A stretch of DNA of 64,000 nucleotides from Hydractinia symbiolongicarpus (taxonomy: Eukaryota > Cnidaria > Hydrozoa > Anthoathecata > Hydractiniidae): contig NC_079880.1 of assembly GCF_029227915.1 (NCBI RefSeq), forward strand, positions 17,008,001 through 17,072,000, given 5' to 3'. Position 1 is the first letter of the stretch. Each line of letters opens with the position of its first letter. Under the pieces are notes generated by a model, which did no database searches, had not been told where the DNA came from, and was given only the letters and a program-made list of their open reading frames with translations. Below are positions 1 through 10,698 of this stretch, one piece after another. Made by a program: the position numbers and the translations under genes.

Positions 1-1511
1 CCCATCAAATTCAACTCAGAAAAAGCAGTCATTTAAGTGCATACAAAAATACAACTTGTAGAATATCAAATTATTATTTTTAGTATATATAATTGCATAT
101 GGTCCTCCCTCACAACAGTTAAATTTTTGCACTAAATTTGCAACACAAAATACAAATTCTAAATAATTCCTATGGTTTTCCTCAAAAGTTTAATCAAAAT
201 ATAAAAGATGAGAGGTGAACGACAAAATCAAAGTTTGCAGAATTTAATTATTTTGGTATATATATGTCTATTGATATATGCCCTTTATAACAATATTTCA
301 ATCCAAAATTTGAAAAAGAAAAACAGTTTGCAACAAAATCAGTTATTCTGATGATATTGCATACACTTTTTCTCCACAAAAGTGTAAAAAAAGAATGGTT
401 GTAGGAAATACTTCTGATTCAACAAAAATCAGTATTTGCATCTTGTACTCATTAAATATTACCCAAAATTTCAAAAAACTGTGATTTGGAACGCATCAAA
501 TTTAAAAATAGAGAGGGATCAGTCATTTCGGTATGTTGTACAGAGTCCTGCCTGGTAAGAATTTAAACAAAATATAAAAAAAACACAAGTTTTTTCGGTG
601 TTGTACTCCCTCAAAAAAGTTGAAACTTTTCTTAATTGAGACAAAATGCCATAAACAAAAACATTTTAGTCAGAACATCTAGAACAACAAAAATCACTAC
701 ACTTAAGGTACCAGAATTACTACACGTTAAATAAAAATCGTTTCGTCATATTGCATGTAACCGATGTATATAAGTTTAACACAAAATGTGAAAAATACAT
801 TATTTGCATACACAAATTGTGAAAAATACATTATTTGCTTAAAAACAGTCCTTAAACTCTTCTTAAATATTATGTAATACTTTTTTAAAAGTTGTTGTGG
901 CTTGTTAATTTAAGCTTAAAATGTCAATTAAAATAAGTTACAGTCACATTCTTAGCAAAGACCACTAAGATTAGCTTACATGTAAAAAGCAACATAAAAC
1001 TGAAGCTAACATAAGGTAGCTACAGCAGCTAATAGCTGGTCACTTAAATATAAACTGGAGACTTAGCTAGGTATAAAGAACATGGCTACATATTTATAAA
1101 TTCCTAGCTACCTAGCTAGTTGTTGTTGGTGTGGTTGATGCTAGCTAACAAACATGTCTCGCATCAATAATATCATCAAAACTTTAAAAAACATAAACAA
1201 ACCTTACAGAAACCTTTCTATACTTCATTTATATACCATGCCCCTTTTTAAATGCTTTTGTAAAGATTTATTTTGAAGGCAAGAGAAGACAAATGCTTAA
1301 AAAGGACAGCCATCTTTTTTGCAAACACAATTTCCGTTACTTTGTGCTAGAACTTCATTTAACAAACCACACAAAACTCGCGGCTTTTCACGACAAAGAA
1401 GACATATTTTTTTCGGCAACATCAAAGATTTTTTTCGGCAACATCAAAGGAAAATGACGATATCAACTTTGCCTGTTACAGACACACGGAACTGGCGTAT
1501 TATTATATAGA
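1..1511 (-). mobile_element. Large non-autonomous Helitron-like element, copy A (truncated by window edge)
   Basis: Positions 1-1511 repeat almost base for base at 6986-8500, with a few substitutions and small indels. On the minus strand the element begins at 1511 with TC and the conserved 5' sequence TCTATATAATAATACGCCAG. This is a Helitron-type 5' end, shared by the smaller copies beside it. The 3' end lies outside the window. No long ORF is present. The interior is AT-rich with short internal repeats (around 786-838) and many TAGCTA words. The Helitron assignment rests on the termini, not on any protein, because no Rep or helicase is encoded. Confidence 0.6.
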
Positions 1512-2199
1512 CTAGTCGATAAGGCCCGTGGAAAAATCCACTGAGGCAGTATAAAAATGAAAAAGAAGCCTTATTTGAATTTTGATGACGTCATCAACCC
1601 ATCCACAAAAAAATAATTCAGAAGCTTGTCTATTGTGTAGATCTTAAACTGCTGATCCGGAAAATGTATATGATCATGTGCTTTTGATGAGCAGTTAATG
1701 AGATATAAAGGGTTTAAAAAGTTTGCTGACGTCAGCAAAGACTTGCTAAAATACTAAAATAATTTTTTTAGAAATTTGTATACATGTTGCTTTCATCGCA
1801 TAGATCTTGAAACGCTGATCAAGAAAATGTACAGGATCATGTACTTTTGACAAACGGTTGCAGAGATATTAGAGTTTGAAGATTTTTTGATGACGTCATC
1901 AAACCGTCCAGTCCGAAACGGATTTGGGGACCTAGGTTTGGGGAACTTACCCAAATTGGTCCTAGGTGGTCCCTAGTTACCCACGCGGTAAAAAATCATT
2001 GACGTCACCAACTCGTTTCCAAGTTATTTGGCCTTAAAGTTTTAAGTGCACTGTAATGGCTTCATTAATTTAATATATAAGATATTGACGTTAAAAGATA
2101 TTGACAAAAAAACTCGAAAAAACTCGCGCATTCGAGTGGTAAAAAATATCGTCTTTGCAAAAGTCACAGGCAGACAGAACTGGCGTATTATTATATAGA
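1512..2199 (-). mobile_element. Small non-autonomous Helitron-like element, array copy 1
   Basis: Read on the minus strand it starts with TC at 2199 and ends CTAG at 1515-1512. A GTGGA/TCCAC hairpin with a four-T loop lies 12 nt before the CTAG. TC at the 5' end plus a hairpin and CTRR at the 3' end is the classical Helitron signature. It abuts the neighbouring copies head to tail without spacer. The interior holds two related sub-repeats with palindromic TGACGTCA or GCTGACGTCAGC boxes. It has no coding capacity. A MITE-like foldback family is the alternative, but no terminal inverted repeats are seen. Confidence 0.65.
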
Positions 2200-2921
2200 C
2201 TAGTCGATAAAGACCCGTGGAGAAATCCACTTAGGCAATAGGACATTGAAAATGTTGGTTTGCTGTCGTCAGCATTGCAAATCCAAAAAAAAAAAAAAAA
2301 AATGGCGAAATTTAGTTTATTCGTTGCCTGTAACGTGTAGAGGTTGAAACGCTGATCAAAATAATATAGGATCATAACTTTTCTACGAACAACAAAAGAC
2401 ATAAAAGGTTTTTAAAATTTTGCTGACGTCAGCAATGGCCCGTTAAAACGCAAAAAAAAAATTTCAGAAATTTATATCCCTGTTACCTTCATCGTATAGA
2501 CCTTGAAACGATGATCAAGAAAATGTATAGGATATCTTTGACAAACCGTTGCAGAGATATTAGGGTTTAAAGATTTTTTAATGACGTCATCAACCCGTCC
2601 ATTCCAAAACGGATTCGGGGACCCAGGTTTGGGAAACTTACCCAAATTGGTCCAAGGTGGTCCCTAGTTACCCACGCGGTGAAAAATCATTGACGTCACC
2701 AACTCGTTTCCAAGTTATTTAGCCTCAAAGTTTTAGGTGCACTGTAATGGCTTCATTAATTTAATATAGGATATTGACGTTAAAGTGGTGTTATTGACGT
2801 CGCACCGTAATGTCTGAATATTTACCATATTAGACATGCATTTTTCGGCAATATCAAAGGAAAATGAAGACATCCACTTTGCCTGTCACAGAGACACGGA
2901 ACTGGCGTATTATTATATAGA
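2200..2921 (-). mobile_element. Small non-autonomous Helitron-like element, array copy 2
   Basis: It is the same family as 1512-2199, with the same minus-strand TC end (2921) and hairpin plus CTAG end (2200). The sub-repeat order and TGACGTCA boxes are kept. It includes the conserved stretch containing 'ggtccctagttacccacgcg' near 2660. It joins the preceding and following copies directly, which gives a head-to-tail array. Confidence 0.65.
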
Positions 2922-3375
2922 CTAGTCGATTAGGCCCGTGGAAAAATCCACTTAGGCAGAAAAACAATTGAAAAGTTCTGTCATTTGAATTTTGATGACA
3001 TCAGCAAATATTTCAGTATATTGAATATGCCTTTTACTAAAAAAAATAATCTGAAAATGCATAAAAAGGAACTATATAAGTCATAATTTAACAAAAAAGT
3101 TATTAAAATCTAACACAAAATATCAAATGTCAAATCGCATGAAATCCTCCCAACAAAACTTCAGACAAAATATGAAAACAACGGCGTGCGGTGTAAAATC
3201 TAGTTAGTAGAAAGTTACAACATTGACAGTCACAACCCAGACAGTTACGACAACAATAATAATAATGTCAGAAATAACACATATCTCAAATATGTATACA
3301 TCTTATTATGTGATTATGTTGAAAACCTTCAATATTTTAATCTGAAGTGTCGAAAAGAAAGGCTTGCAACAGTAA

Positions 3376-3421
3376 AGCTAAGGCGCCACGAGGAACATTT
3401 TCATGCGCGTGCTATGCAACA
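3376..3421 (+). repeat. Left TIR of Harbinger 1
   Basis: About 45 bp match the reverse complement of the right end (6443-6488) with almost no mismatch. An inverted copy of its inner part follows immediately (about 3424-3443), so the left end can fold on itself. Confidence 0.85.
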
Positions 3422-3764
3422 TTGCTGCATAGCACGCGCATAAAAAAAATTACTCGTGTCCCATGCCTATTTTTCACTGCAATGCAGCAAAAAAATGTTG
3501 CATGGAGCAAACATTTTGCTCCACAACTTCGGGGACAAAATAGATCTGAATCTATTTTGCTCCCGTGCTCCGGGGACAAAATGTGCTGAAAAATTTGTTG
3601 TGGAGCAAATGTTGCACGTGTCCCCACCTTCTGCAACAAATATTTTACAAAATTATTTGAGGCATTATTTTATTGACCAATCAAATCACAGAAAGATATA
3701 AACAAGTTTTTTTCTTGAGAAGTTGAACTGCAAGTGAAGAGTAGCTAGTGAGAAAATAGCGAAA

Positions 3765-4913
3765 ATGGCGGATGAAAAGAAAAAACTATCAGACGAGGAG
3801 AAAGTTACTTTAATAAACTTTTATAAAGCGAACCCAACGTTATGGGACAGTGGGAATATATATTACAAAAATAAAGACAAAAAAGAAGCGGCGAAAATAG
3901 ACCTTGTCACTGAATTTGAGGGGGCGTATAGCTGTGATTTTCTAGAAAAAGCATTCCATTCTCTTCGTTCATCGATGCTCCGTGAAGTTAAACGTAATGC
4001 TGGAAGCGAAGTTCCATCGAAAAAGTGGAAGTTTTATGAACAAATGGAGTTTATCGTAACTGATCTTTCAAAAGAAAAGAAAAAAGCGCAACTTTCGTCC
4101 GACGAGTTGGAAGAATTGATTGATTTTTATCGTGAAAATCCCGCGCTTTGGAACCACACTCTACAAGATTATAGAGACAGAGTGTTGCGCGAAGCTCTGA
4201 TGGTCAAACTGAGTGAGCGTTTTGATGGGAAGTATACCGTAAACGAGCTCAAAACGTCATGGCATAACGCATTGACAAAGTATTGAAGTGAGCGCAATAG
4301 GGAGATTGGATCAAGATCCTCTGGTGCAGGTGTAAACGAAGCATATTTTTCTACCTGGGACCATTATAATCAAATGGATTTCGTTGAGATTACTTGCGAT
4401 ATGGATGAGACCGTCGATACAATGAACGAGGATGAACCACGTACCCCTGCTCCTAAAAAACGACGGGAGAAGAAGATGACGGAGGAGCAGTGTGCCAAAG
4501 CCGAACTGTGGAAAGCGTTGACAACTTCCATCACACAAAGGGCTGATCACCATGAAATCCGGCCGCAACAAGCTTCTACATATGGATGCGAAGCGCAATC
4601 TGCTGTCGAAAAACGTGCCCAAATTTTTGGAAGTACAGTGGCCGACAGTTTGGTCCAGTGCGAACTAAAAGATTGGCCAAGGTTGAAGAAAAAAATCATG
4701 GATATTTTTTTCGAGTATGAAGAGCAGAAACAACACCAATCTATGCCTACCAACCATCATGCTCGTATGTTCGCAGCTTCAACGTTTACTCCATACACCC
4801 CATCATATCCCATGGCAAATACATATACTGGTATGCTGCAATCGCCACCTCTACCTTCTCAAAATCAGCCGTATTCACCCGCAAATTCATCCTGTTCGAA
4901 CGATACGTTTTGA
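3765..4913 (+). pseudogene. Harbinger 1 accessory MADF-domain DNA-binding protein, one in-frame stop
   Basis: Harbinger elements encode, besides the transposase, a Myb/SANT- or MADF-type protein that binds the element and helps import the transposase into the nucleus. Here two tandem MADF-like repeats are visible: residues ~14-80 (LINFYKANPTLW...) and ~115-173 (LIDFYRENPALW...). A TGA at 4284-4286 stops the first part after 173 residues. The same frame stays open from 4287 to 4913. It encodes an acidic stretch, a basic KKRREKK patch, a short helical segment and a Pro/Ser/Tyr-rich tail. Because the frame is unchanged, this looks like a single nonsense mutation and not an intron. Stop readthrough is possible but unsupported. 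The ATG at 3765 is in good context (AAAATGGCG). Confidence 0.75.
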
Positions 4914-5023
4914 TACGTTACGTTATGGTTGGCAGACATTTTCTGGAGTAAAATAAATCAGAAAAATATATTAAACGTTCAGTAAATCTTATCATTTTTT
5001 ATTTATCCTCGCAAAAAATAAAA

Positions 5024-6295
5024 TTAAATGTCAACTCTAGCGCAATGCCACTGCCAGCGTACAGCACCTTCCATTACGAAATACTCCGTGAACTCGTCTC
5101 TTATTGCTTTGGCTTGATTACTAGATCGATTGCCGTAAATGTCATTGGACAGTGAAAACCATGTGCCAGTAGGAGTATGTTCTCTCCAAGCACCTTCGAT
5201 AATTTCACCACGCTCATTCTCTCGGTCGACAAGACCAATTGGTAGCTCAATTTTGCCCACAGAACTTTTGCTCCTCTGCCAGTTATGCAATGCCACTGTT
5301 GCCATTGTGATGGTAGAAACCTTTTCTGGTTCTAAGTTTATAGGTCGACGAAAAATGCGCCACCGATTTGCCAATATCCCAAATCCGTTTTCAGAAATTC
5401 TTCTCTTTCGTGACAGTCGATAATTGAAGATGCGTTTGTTTACTGTCAGATTTTTTTGTGGATAAGGCTTCATCAGGTAATTCTTAAGAGGAAACGCATC
5501 ATCTCCTGTTATCACATATGGCACTTTGTTGTTTCGACCTGGTAAATTGCAAACCTCTGGTAAATTTAGCGATCCACTGTCTAGCGCCTTCTTTAAATTA
5601 CATTGGTCCCATATACCTCCATCAGAATTTCTACCGTTCGCTCCAACTTCCACATAAAGAAACTCATATTCTGGCCCGACAAGAGCCATGAGCACTACAC
5701 TGTCTGTCCCTTTATAGTTTCGGTAATGAGACCCTGAATTTGGGGGCTGCTGAATGACGATATGCTTCCCATCGAGAGCACCTAATCCATTTGGGAAGTT
5801 CCAACGCTCATTGAACTTTCTGGAGATATCTAGCCATTCCCCCTGTGTTTTCGGAGTTGAAAGGAAGGTTGGACCCAACCTCTTTATGATAGCTTCAGAT
5901 ACCTCCATAACAGCTGCTGAAATTCTTTTTCTTGACACTCTGAATTGAAATTCTAAAGACCTGAAAGTCTCACCAGTCGCTAAGTAACGTAGGGCCACGC
6001 AAACGAGCTCAGCTGGTGTGATAGAATTCCTCATATTTGTATCTTGTTTCTGCAAATCCTCAGAAAGAAGACCGACTAGGTATTCGAATTGAGCGTTATT
6101 CATACGTATATACCCTCTACATTTCTTCTCATCGTTTTTTATTTCGTTGAAGATTGTATGAAAAGCGCCAAGACACTCTCTATTCCCAAGCCACGGTTGC
6201 ACCCAGCAATTTCTTGGTGGTTCTTCACGATCTTCCTCTTCTTCTTCGTCCAACAAAAGTAAAGCTAAAATAACTTCTCTGTTTATTCCTGCCAT
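5024..6295 (-). CDS. Harbinger-type DDE transposase (DDE_Tnp_4), intact
   Basis: This 423-residue open frame catalyses excision and insertion of the element. An acidic N-terminus precedes a helical region (residues ~55-150). The RNase H-like catalytic core follows, with D in GALDGKH (~residue 193), D in VITGDDAFPL (~285) and E in SENGFG (~330). C-terminal ALHNW is typical of the family. Length and all three catalytic acids fit a functional enzyme. It is convergent with the MADF gene, with about 110 bp between the stops. The start at 6295 is the first Met of the frame. Confidence 0.92.
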   Translation of the reverse strand: MAGINREVILALLLLDEEEEEDREEPPRNCWVQPWLGNRECLGAFHTIFNEIKNDEKKCRGYIRMNNAQFEYLVGLLSEDLQKQDTNMRNSITPAELVCVALRYLATGETFRSLEFQFRVSRKRISAAVMEVSEAIIKRLGPTFLSTPKTQGEWLDISRKFNERWNFPNGLGALDGKHIVIQQPPNSGSHYRNYKGTDSVVLMALVGPEYEFLYVEVGANGRNSDGGIWDQCNLKKALDSGSLNLPEVCNLPGRNNKVPYVITGDDAFPLKNYLMKPYPQKNLTVNKRIFNYRLSRKRRISENGFGILANRWRIFRRPINLEPEKVSTITMATVALHNWQRSKSSVGKIELPIGLVDRENERGEIIEGAWREHTPTGTWFSLSNDIYGNRSSNQAKAIRDEFTEYFVMEGAVRWQWHCARVDI

Positions 6296-6402
6296 ATTTT
6301 AATCACACATGAACTCAATAAAAAACTTAAGGATACGGTATACCCTTTGAGCATGATTTTTTAACTTCGATTTTCGAAATAATCTTGCAGCAAATAAGAT
6401 GT

Positions 6403-6488
6403 GGCGCCACGAGAAACATTTTCATGCGCATGCTATGGGACATGTTGCATAGCACGCGCATGAAAATGTTCCTCGTGGCGCCTTAGCT
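6403..6488 (-). repeat. Right TIR of Harbinger 1 within a foldback hairpin
   Basis: The right TIR (6443-6488) is preceded by its own inverted copy from 6403. The terminal ~80 bp (6403-6482) therefore form a foldback with roughly 35-bp arms and few mismatches. The sequence starts and ends with GGCGCC-type blocks. Confidence 0.8.
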
Positions 6489-8502
6489 TAAGCACAGATC
6501 TATGAAATAAGTTCTTTAAGCATTTTAAACATTGTCTTTACCCTAAATGCTTATACAACAATACAACCTGAACAATATCAAAAAGCCAAACTTAAACAAA
6601 CACAAAACACCTAAAAACAAAAAGTTAAACTTTGAAAAATCATTTATTCGGTTGCATACCATCCTCTCCTGCAAAAATATGCACAAAATGTAAAAATTAA
6701 CGGGTTAACAAAACATTTTTTTGTCTAATGATCCGTACTGACTTTACCAAACATTTTAACCTGAAATGTCGAAAAAGCAATAAGCAAGGAGTAAATTTCA
6801 AATCAACAAAAATCATTATTTTGAAAACATTGTATATATATATGGTCCTTCCTCACAAAAGTTTACAATAAATGTAGAACACAAAAGTTTATGAGGAGCA
6901 AATCAAAATATGAACAAAAATCAGTTCAATTGGCATGTTCTATATTGTCTTCAGCCATAAAATCTTCCACAAAATTGATAAGAAACCCATCAAATTCAAC
7001 TCAGAAAAAGCAGTCATTTAAGTGCATACAAAAATACAACTTGTAGAATATCAAATTATTATTTTTAGTATATATAATTGCATATGGTCCTCCCTCACAA
7101 CAGTTAAATTTTTGCACTAAATTTGCAACACAAAATACAAATTCTAAATAATTCCTATGGTTTTCCTCAAAAGTTTAATCAAAATATAAAAGATGAGAGG
7201 TGAACGACAAAATCAAAGTTTGCAGAATTTAATCATTTTGGTATATATATGTCTATTGATATATGCCCTTTATAACAATATTTCAATCCAAAATGTGAAA
7301 AAGAAAAACAGTTTGCAACAAAATCAGTTATTCTGATGATATTGCATACACTTTTTCTCCACAAAAGTGTAAAAAAAAATGGTTGTAGGAAATACTTCTG
7401 ATTCAACAAAAATCAGTATTTGCATCTTGTACTCATTAAATATTACCCAAAATTTCAAAAAACTGTGATTTGGAACGCATCAAATTTATAAATAGAGAGG
7501 GATCAGTCATTTCGGTATGTTGTACAGAGTCCTGCCCGGTAAGAATTTATACAAAATATAAAAAAACACAAGTTTTTTCAGTGTTGTACTCCCTCAAAAA
7601 AGTTAAAACTTTTCTTAATTGAGACAAAATGCCATAAACAAAAACATTTTAGTCAGAACATCTAGAACAACAAAAATCACTACACTTAAGGTACCAGAAT
7701 TACTACATGTTAAATAAAAATCGTTTCGTCATATTGCATGTAACCGATGTATATAAGTTTAGCTACACAAAATGTGAAAAATACATTATTTGCATACACA
7801 AATTGCGAAAAATACATTATTTGCTTAAAAACAGTCCTTAAACTCTTCTTAAATATTATGTAATACTTTTTTAAAAGTTGCTGTGGCTTGTTAATTTAAG
7901 CTTAAAATGTCAATTAAAATAAGTTACAGTCACATTCTTAGCAAAGACCACTAAGATTAGCTTACATGTAAAAAGCAACATAAAACTGAATCTAACATAA
8001 GGTAGCTACAGCAGCTAATAGCTGGTCACTTAAATATAAACTGGAGACTTAGCTAGGTATAAAGAACATGGCTACATATTTATAAATTCCTAGCTACCTA
8101 GCTAGTTGTTGTTGGTGTGGTTGATGCTAGCTAACAAACATGTCTCGCATCAATGATATCATCAAAACTTCAAAAAACATAAACAAACCTTACAGAAACC
8201 TTTCTATACTTCATTTATATACCATGCCCCTTTTTAAATGCTTTTGTAAAGATTTATTTTGAAGGCAAGAGAAGACAAATGCTTTAAAATGACAGCCATC
8301 TTTTTTGCAAACACAATTTCCGTTACTTTGTGCTAGAACTTCATTTAACAAACCACACAAAACTCGCGGCTTTTCACGACAAAGAAGACATATTCTTTTC
8401 GGCAACATCAAAGATTTTTTCGGCAACATCAAAGGAAAATGACGATATCAACTTTGCCTGTCACAGACACACAGACACACTTAGCGTATTATTATATAGA
8501 TA

Positions 8503-9227
8503 CTAGTCGATAAAGCCCGTGGAAAAATCCACTGAGGCAGGATAAAATTGAAAAATAAGCGTCATATGAATTTTGATGACGTCAGCAACCCATCTGCAAA
8601 AAAATTAGAACCTTGTTTTTACGTTGCCTCTATGGTGCGGAGTTTAAAGCGCTGATTAAGAAAATGTATGTAATCACGTGCTTTTGATAAATGATTAATG
8701 AGATATAAAGGTTAAAAAAATTTGCTGACGTCAGCACTGACCCGTCTAGACCCCCAATTTTTTTTTAGAAATTTGCACTCCTGTTGCCTTCATCGTATAG
8801 ATCTTGAAACGCTGATCAAGAAAATGTATAGGATTATGCACTTTTGACAAACGGTTGCAGAGATATTAGGGTTTGAAGGTTGTTTGATGACGTCATCAAA
8901 CCGTCCATTCCGAAACAGATTCGGGGACCCAGGTTTGGGAAAATTACCCAAATTGGTCCTAGTTGGTCCCTAGTTACCCACGCGGTAAAAAATCATTGAC
9001 GTCACCACCTCGTTTCCAAGTTATTTGGCCTCAAAGTTTTAGGTGCACTGTAATGGCTTCATTAATTTAATATAGGATATTGACGTTAAAGTAGTGTTAT
9101 TTTCGTCGCGTCGTAACGTCAGAAAATTTAACATATTAGACATGCATTTTTCGGCAACATCAAAGGAAAATGAAGACATCCACTTTGCCTGTCACAGAGA
9201 CACGGAACTGGCGTATTATTATATAGA
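8503..9227 (-). mobile_element. Small non-autonomous Helitron-like element, array copy 3
   Basis: The minus-strand TC end is at 9227. The 3' hairpin plus CTAG end is at 8503, two bases after copy B. Internal TGACGTCA and GCTGACGTCAGCA boxes are conserved. This is the right end of the array. Beyond 9227 the sequence is unrelated. Confidence 0.65.
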
Positions 9228-10388
9228 TTAACGTTAGGATACTATAATGGTTCAGACACATATTCAGTATATTCATTTTTTCTTAAAACTTTGGGGTTTT
9301 TAACAAATTATTTATTGAATTTAAAAGCAAATTAAATTGCAAATTAATTTTTAATTCCCTTTGCTTGTCACAGACAAACAGACACAGTTAGCCTATTACC
9401 ATAGGCGATATAGTAGTTATCGCACAGTGCCGGAAAAAATATTGAAAAAGTATTAAGTTGTTTATGTTCTCGTTTACATATTTCGCGAGCCTTTAGGCGT
9501 GATACTTGAAAATGGGTGTATGACAACCAAAACGATTGTTGTTTATTATTATTATTATTATTTTTAAATAACTTATACTTGGTTCCGATAACTCATTTAA
9601 GCCTTTTGGGGAGTGAAATATACGAGATCTAAAAATTGTTTTTAAAAATTTTGACTTTCTTCAAGTAGACTAATCTTCAAGTAGATCAATTCAGTCTTCT
9701 TCGGAAAAGTAACACCAAATTTTTATCAAATTGGCTAGCTTTGTAAGTTTTGTTAAAAAACTAATCTGTCACGGCTTCATGCGCCATTCTTATCTTGAGT
9801 TAGAAAAGTGCTGACTAACGAGAAATTATTATTCGAACAGTTGAAAGCCATATTTCAAAGTCTGGTCAACAATGCCAGGGTATTTTTCGCCGTCTTCTCT
9901 CGTATCAGAAAGACAAATATCCCCGGGAACGAGGGTGTTTCACTTTACTTTAGCTAACACTAGCTAAGCTTATCTAAGCTTCATAACATCAGCAGGAGTT
10001 ATCTGACTGGCTATAAGTAAGTACGTTTTAGGTTTACATGTAGCTTAACATTAAATAAATGCTTTCGAGTCATTATTATCAGATTAAATTTCTTTCCAGC
10101 AACTTCCAGACCTTCTTAACCGAGTTGCACTAAATCATAAACCTAAATAGATCCCCACAAACGATGAGTCAACTTTAAAACAGCTAGTTTGAAAACAAGG
10201 CATCGGGAATCGAGTCCAAATAATACCCCAGATATAGTGGGTCTTTTGATTACTTGACCAAACGGGTCCGGAGCTACTTTAGAGATTTACCTAAAAAAGT
10301 TCTTGGGACAAGAATGGCCATCTTTGAACATTTAATTTTTGTAGGCGGTTTGCGATAAACGTTATTTTATATTTATATAACGTGAAGA
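9228..10388. other. Intergenic, no gene recognised
   Basis: AT-rich sequence. A degenerate fragment like the Helitron 5' tail lies near 9360-9410 ('cttgtcacagacaaacagac'). A short TTA/ATT microsatellite is at 9540-9565. No convincing ORF or TIR was found. Confidence 0.5.
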
Positions 10389-10698
10389 ATGATCATGCTT
10401 TCTATCAATCTAGAAACGGCAGTTGAGCAAACAATTGATCAGCAACTTCCTGAAGAAGTGACAGATGAAGAAGTTGAAGAGGTTAGGTTTTCACTTTAAA
10501 ATAAATTTGTTGAAATTGCTATCTCTATCTTTTTCTTTGTTTGTAATTAAATTTTTATTATCCACTTTTAATGTCACGCAGTTCAATCAGTTAATGTGAA
10601 TAAACCTTTTTTAGGTAAATGCTGCAGCCGACGATCACTTGACTACGTCGGAAATAGATTTGACTGATGCAAAAACATCTAACAAATTTATAAAATAA
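10389..10698 (+). CDS. Doubtful two-exon small ORF (58 aa)
   Basis: ATG at 10389 opens 31 codons rich in Glu. They end at GAG|GTTAGG (10481/10482). A T-rich acceptor TTTTTTAG ends at 10614, and 27 codons follow in phase up to TAA at 10696-10698. The predicted acidic 58-residue product resembles nothing I recognise. It may be an exon pair of a larger decayed gene or a chance ORF. Confidence 0.2.

Larger units (their letters stand above)
3376..6488. mobile_element. PIF/Harbinger DNA transposon 1 (near-complete)
   Basis: The terminal inverted repeats start AGCTAAGGCGCCACGAGGAA and extend about 45 bp. They are flanked on both sides by the trinucleotide TAA (3373-3375 and 6489-6491), the usual TWA target duplication of Harbinger elements. 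The element encodes a plus-strand MADF-type accessory protein and a minus-strand DDE transposase in convergent order. Both termini also carry an inverted second copy of the TIR core. Copy age looks low: the transposase is fully open and the accessory gene has one stop. Confidence 0.9.
2922..8500 (-). mobile_element. Large non-autonomous Helitron-like element, copy B, split by a Harbinger insertion
   Basis: The minus-strand 3' end is at 2922 (CTAG preceded by the conserved hairpin) and the 5' TC end is at 8500. The part from 6986 to 8500 matches copy A (1-1511). The element is interrupted at 3376-6488 by a Harbinger transposon with a TAA target duplication. Without that insert and one TAA it is about 2.46 kb. 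The stretches 2990-3375 and 6489-6985 contain only AT-rich internal sequence of this element and no gene. Confidence 0.55.

Noticed and set aside
1785-1910. Hammerhead-ribozyme-like core ('gaaacgctgatcaag')
   Set aside because: The required CUGAUGA is not present (CTGATCA instead) and no matching stems were found.
3347-3701. Overlapping short ORFs on both strands
   Set aside because: They fall in the palindromic left end of Harbinger 1; the open frames result from inverted repeats.
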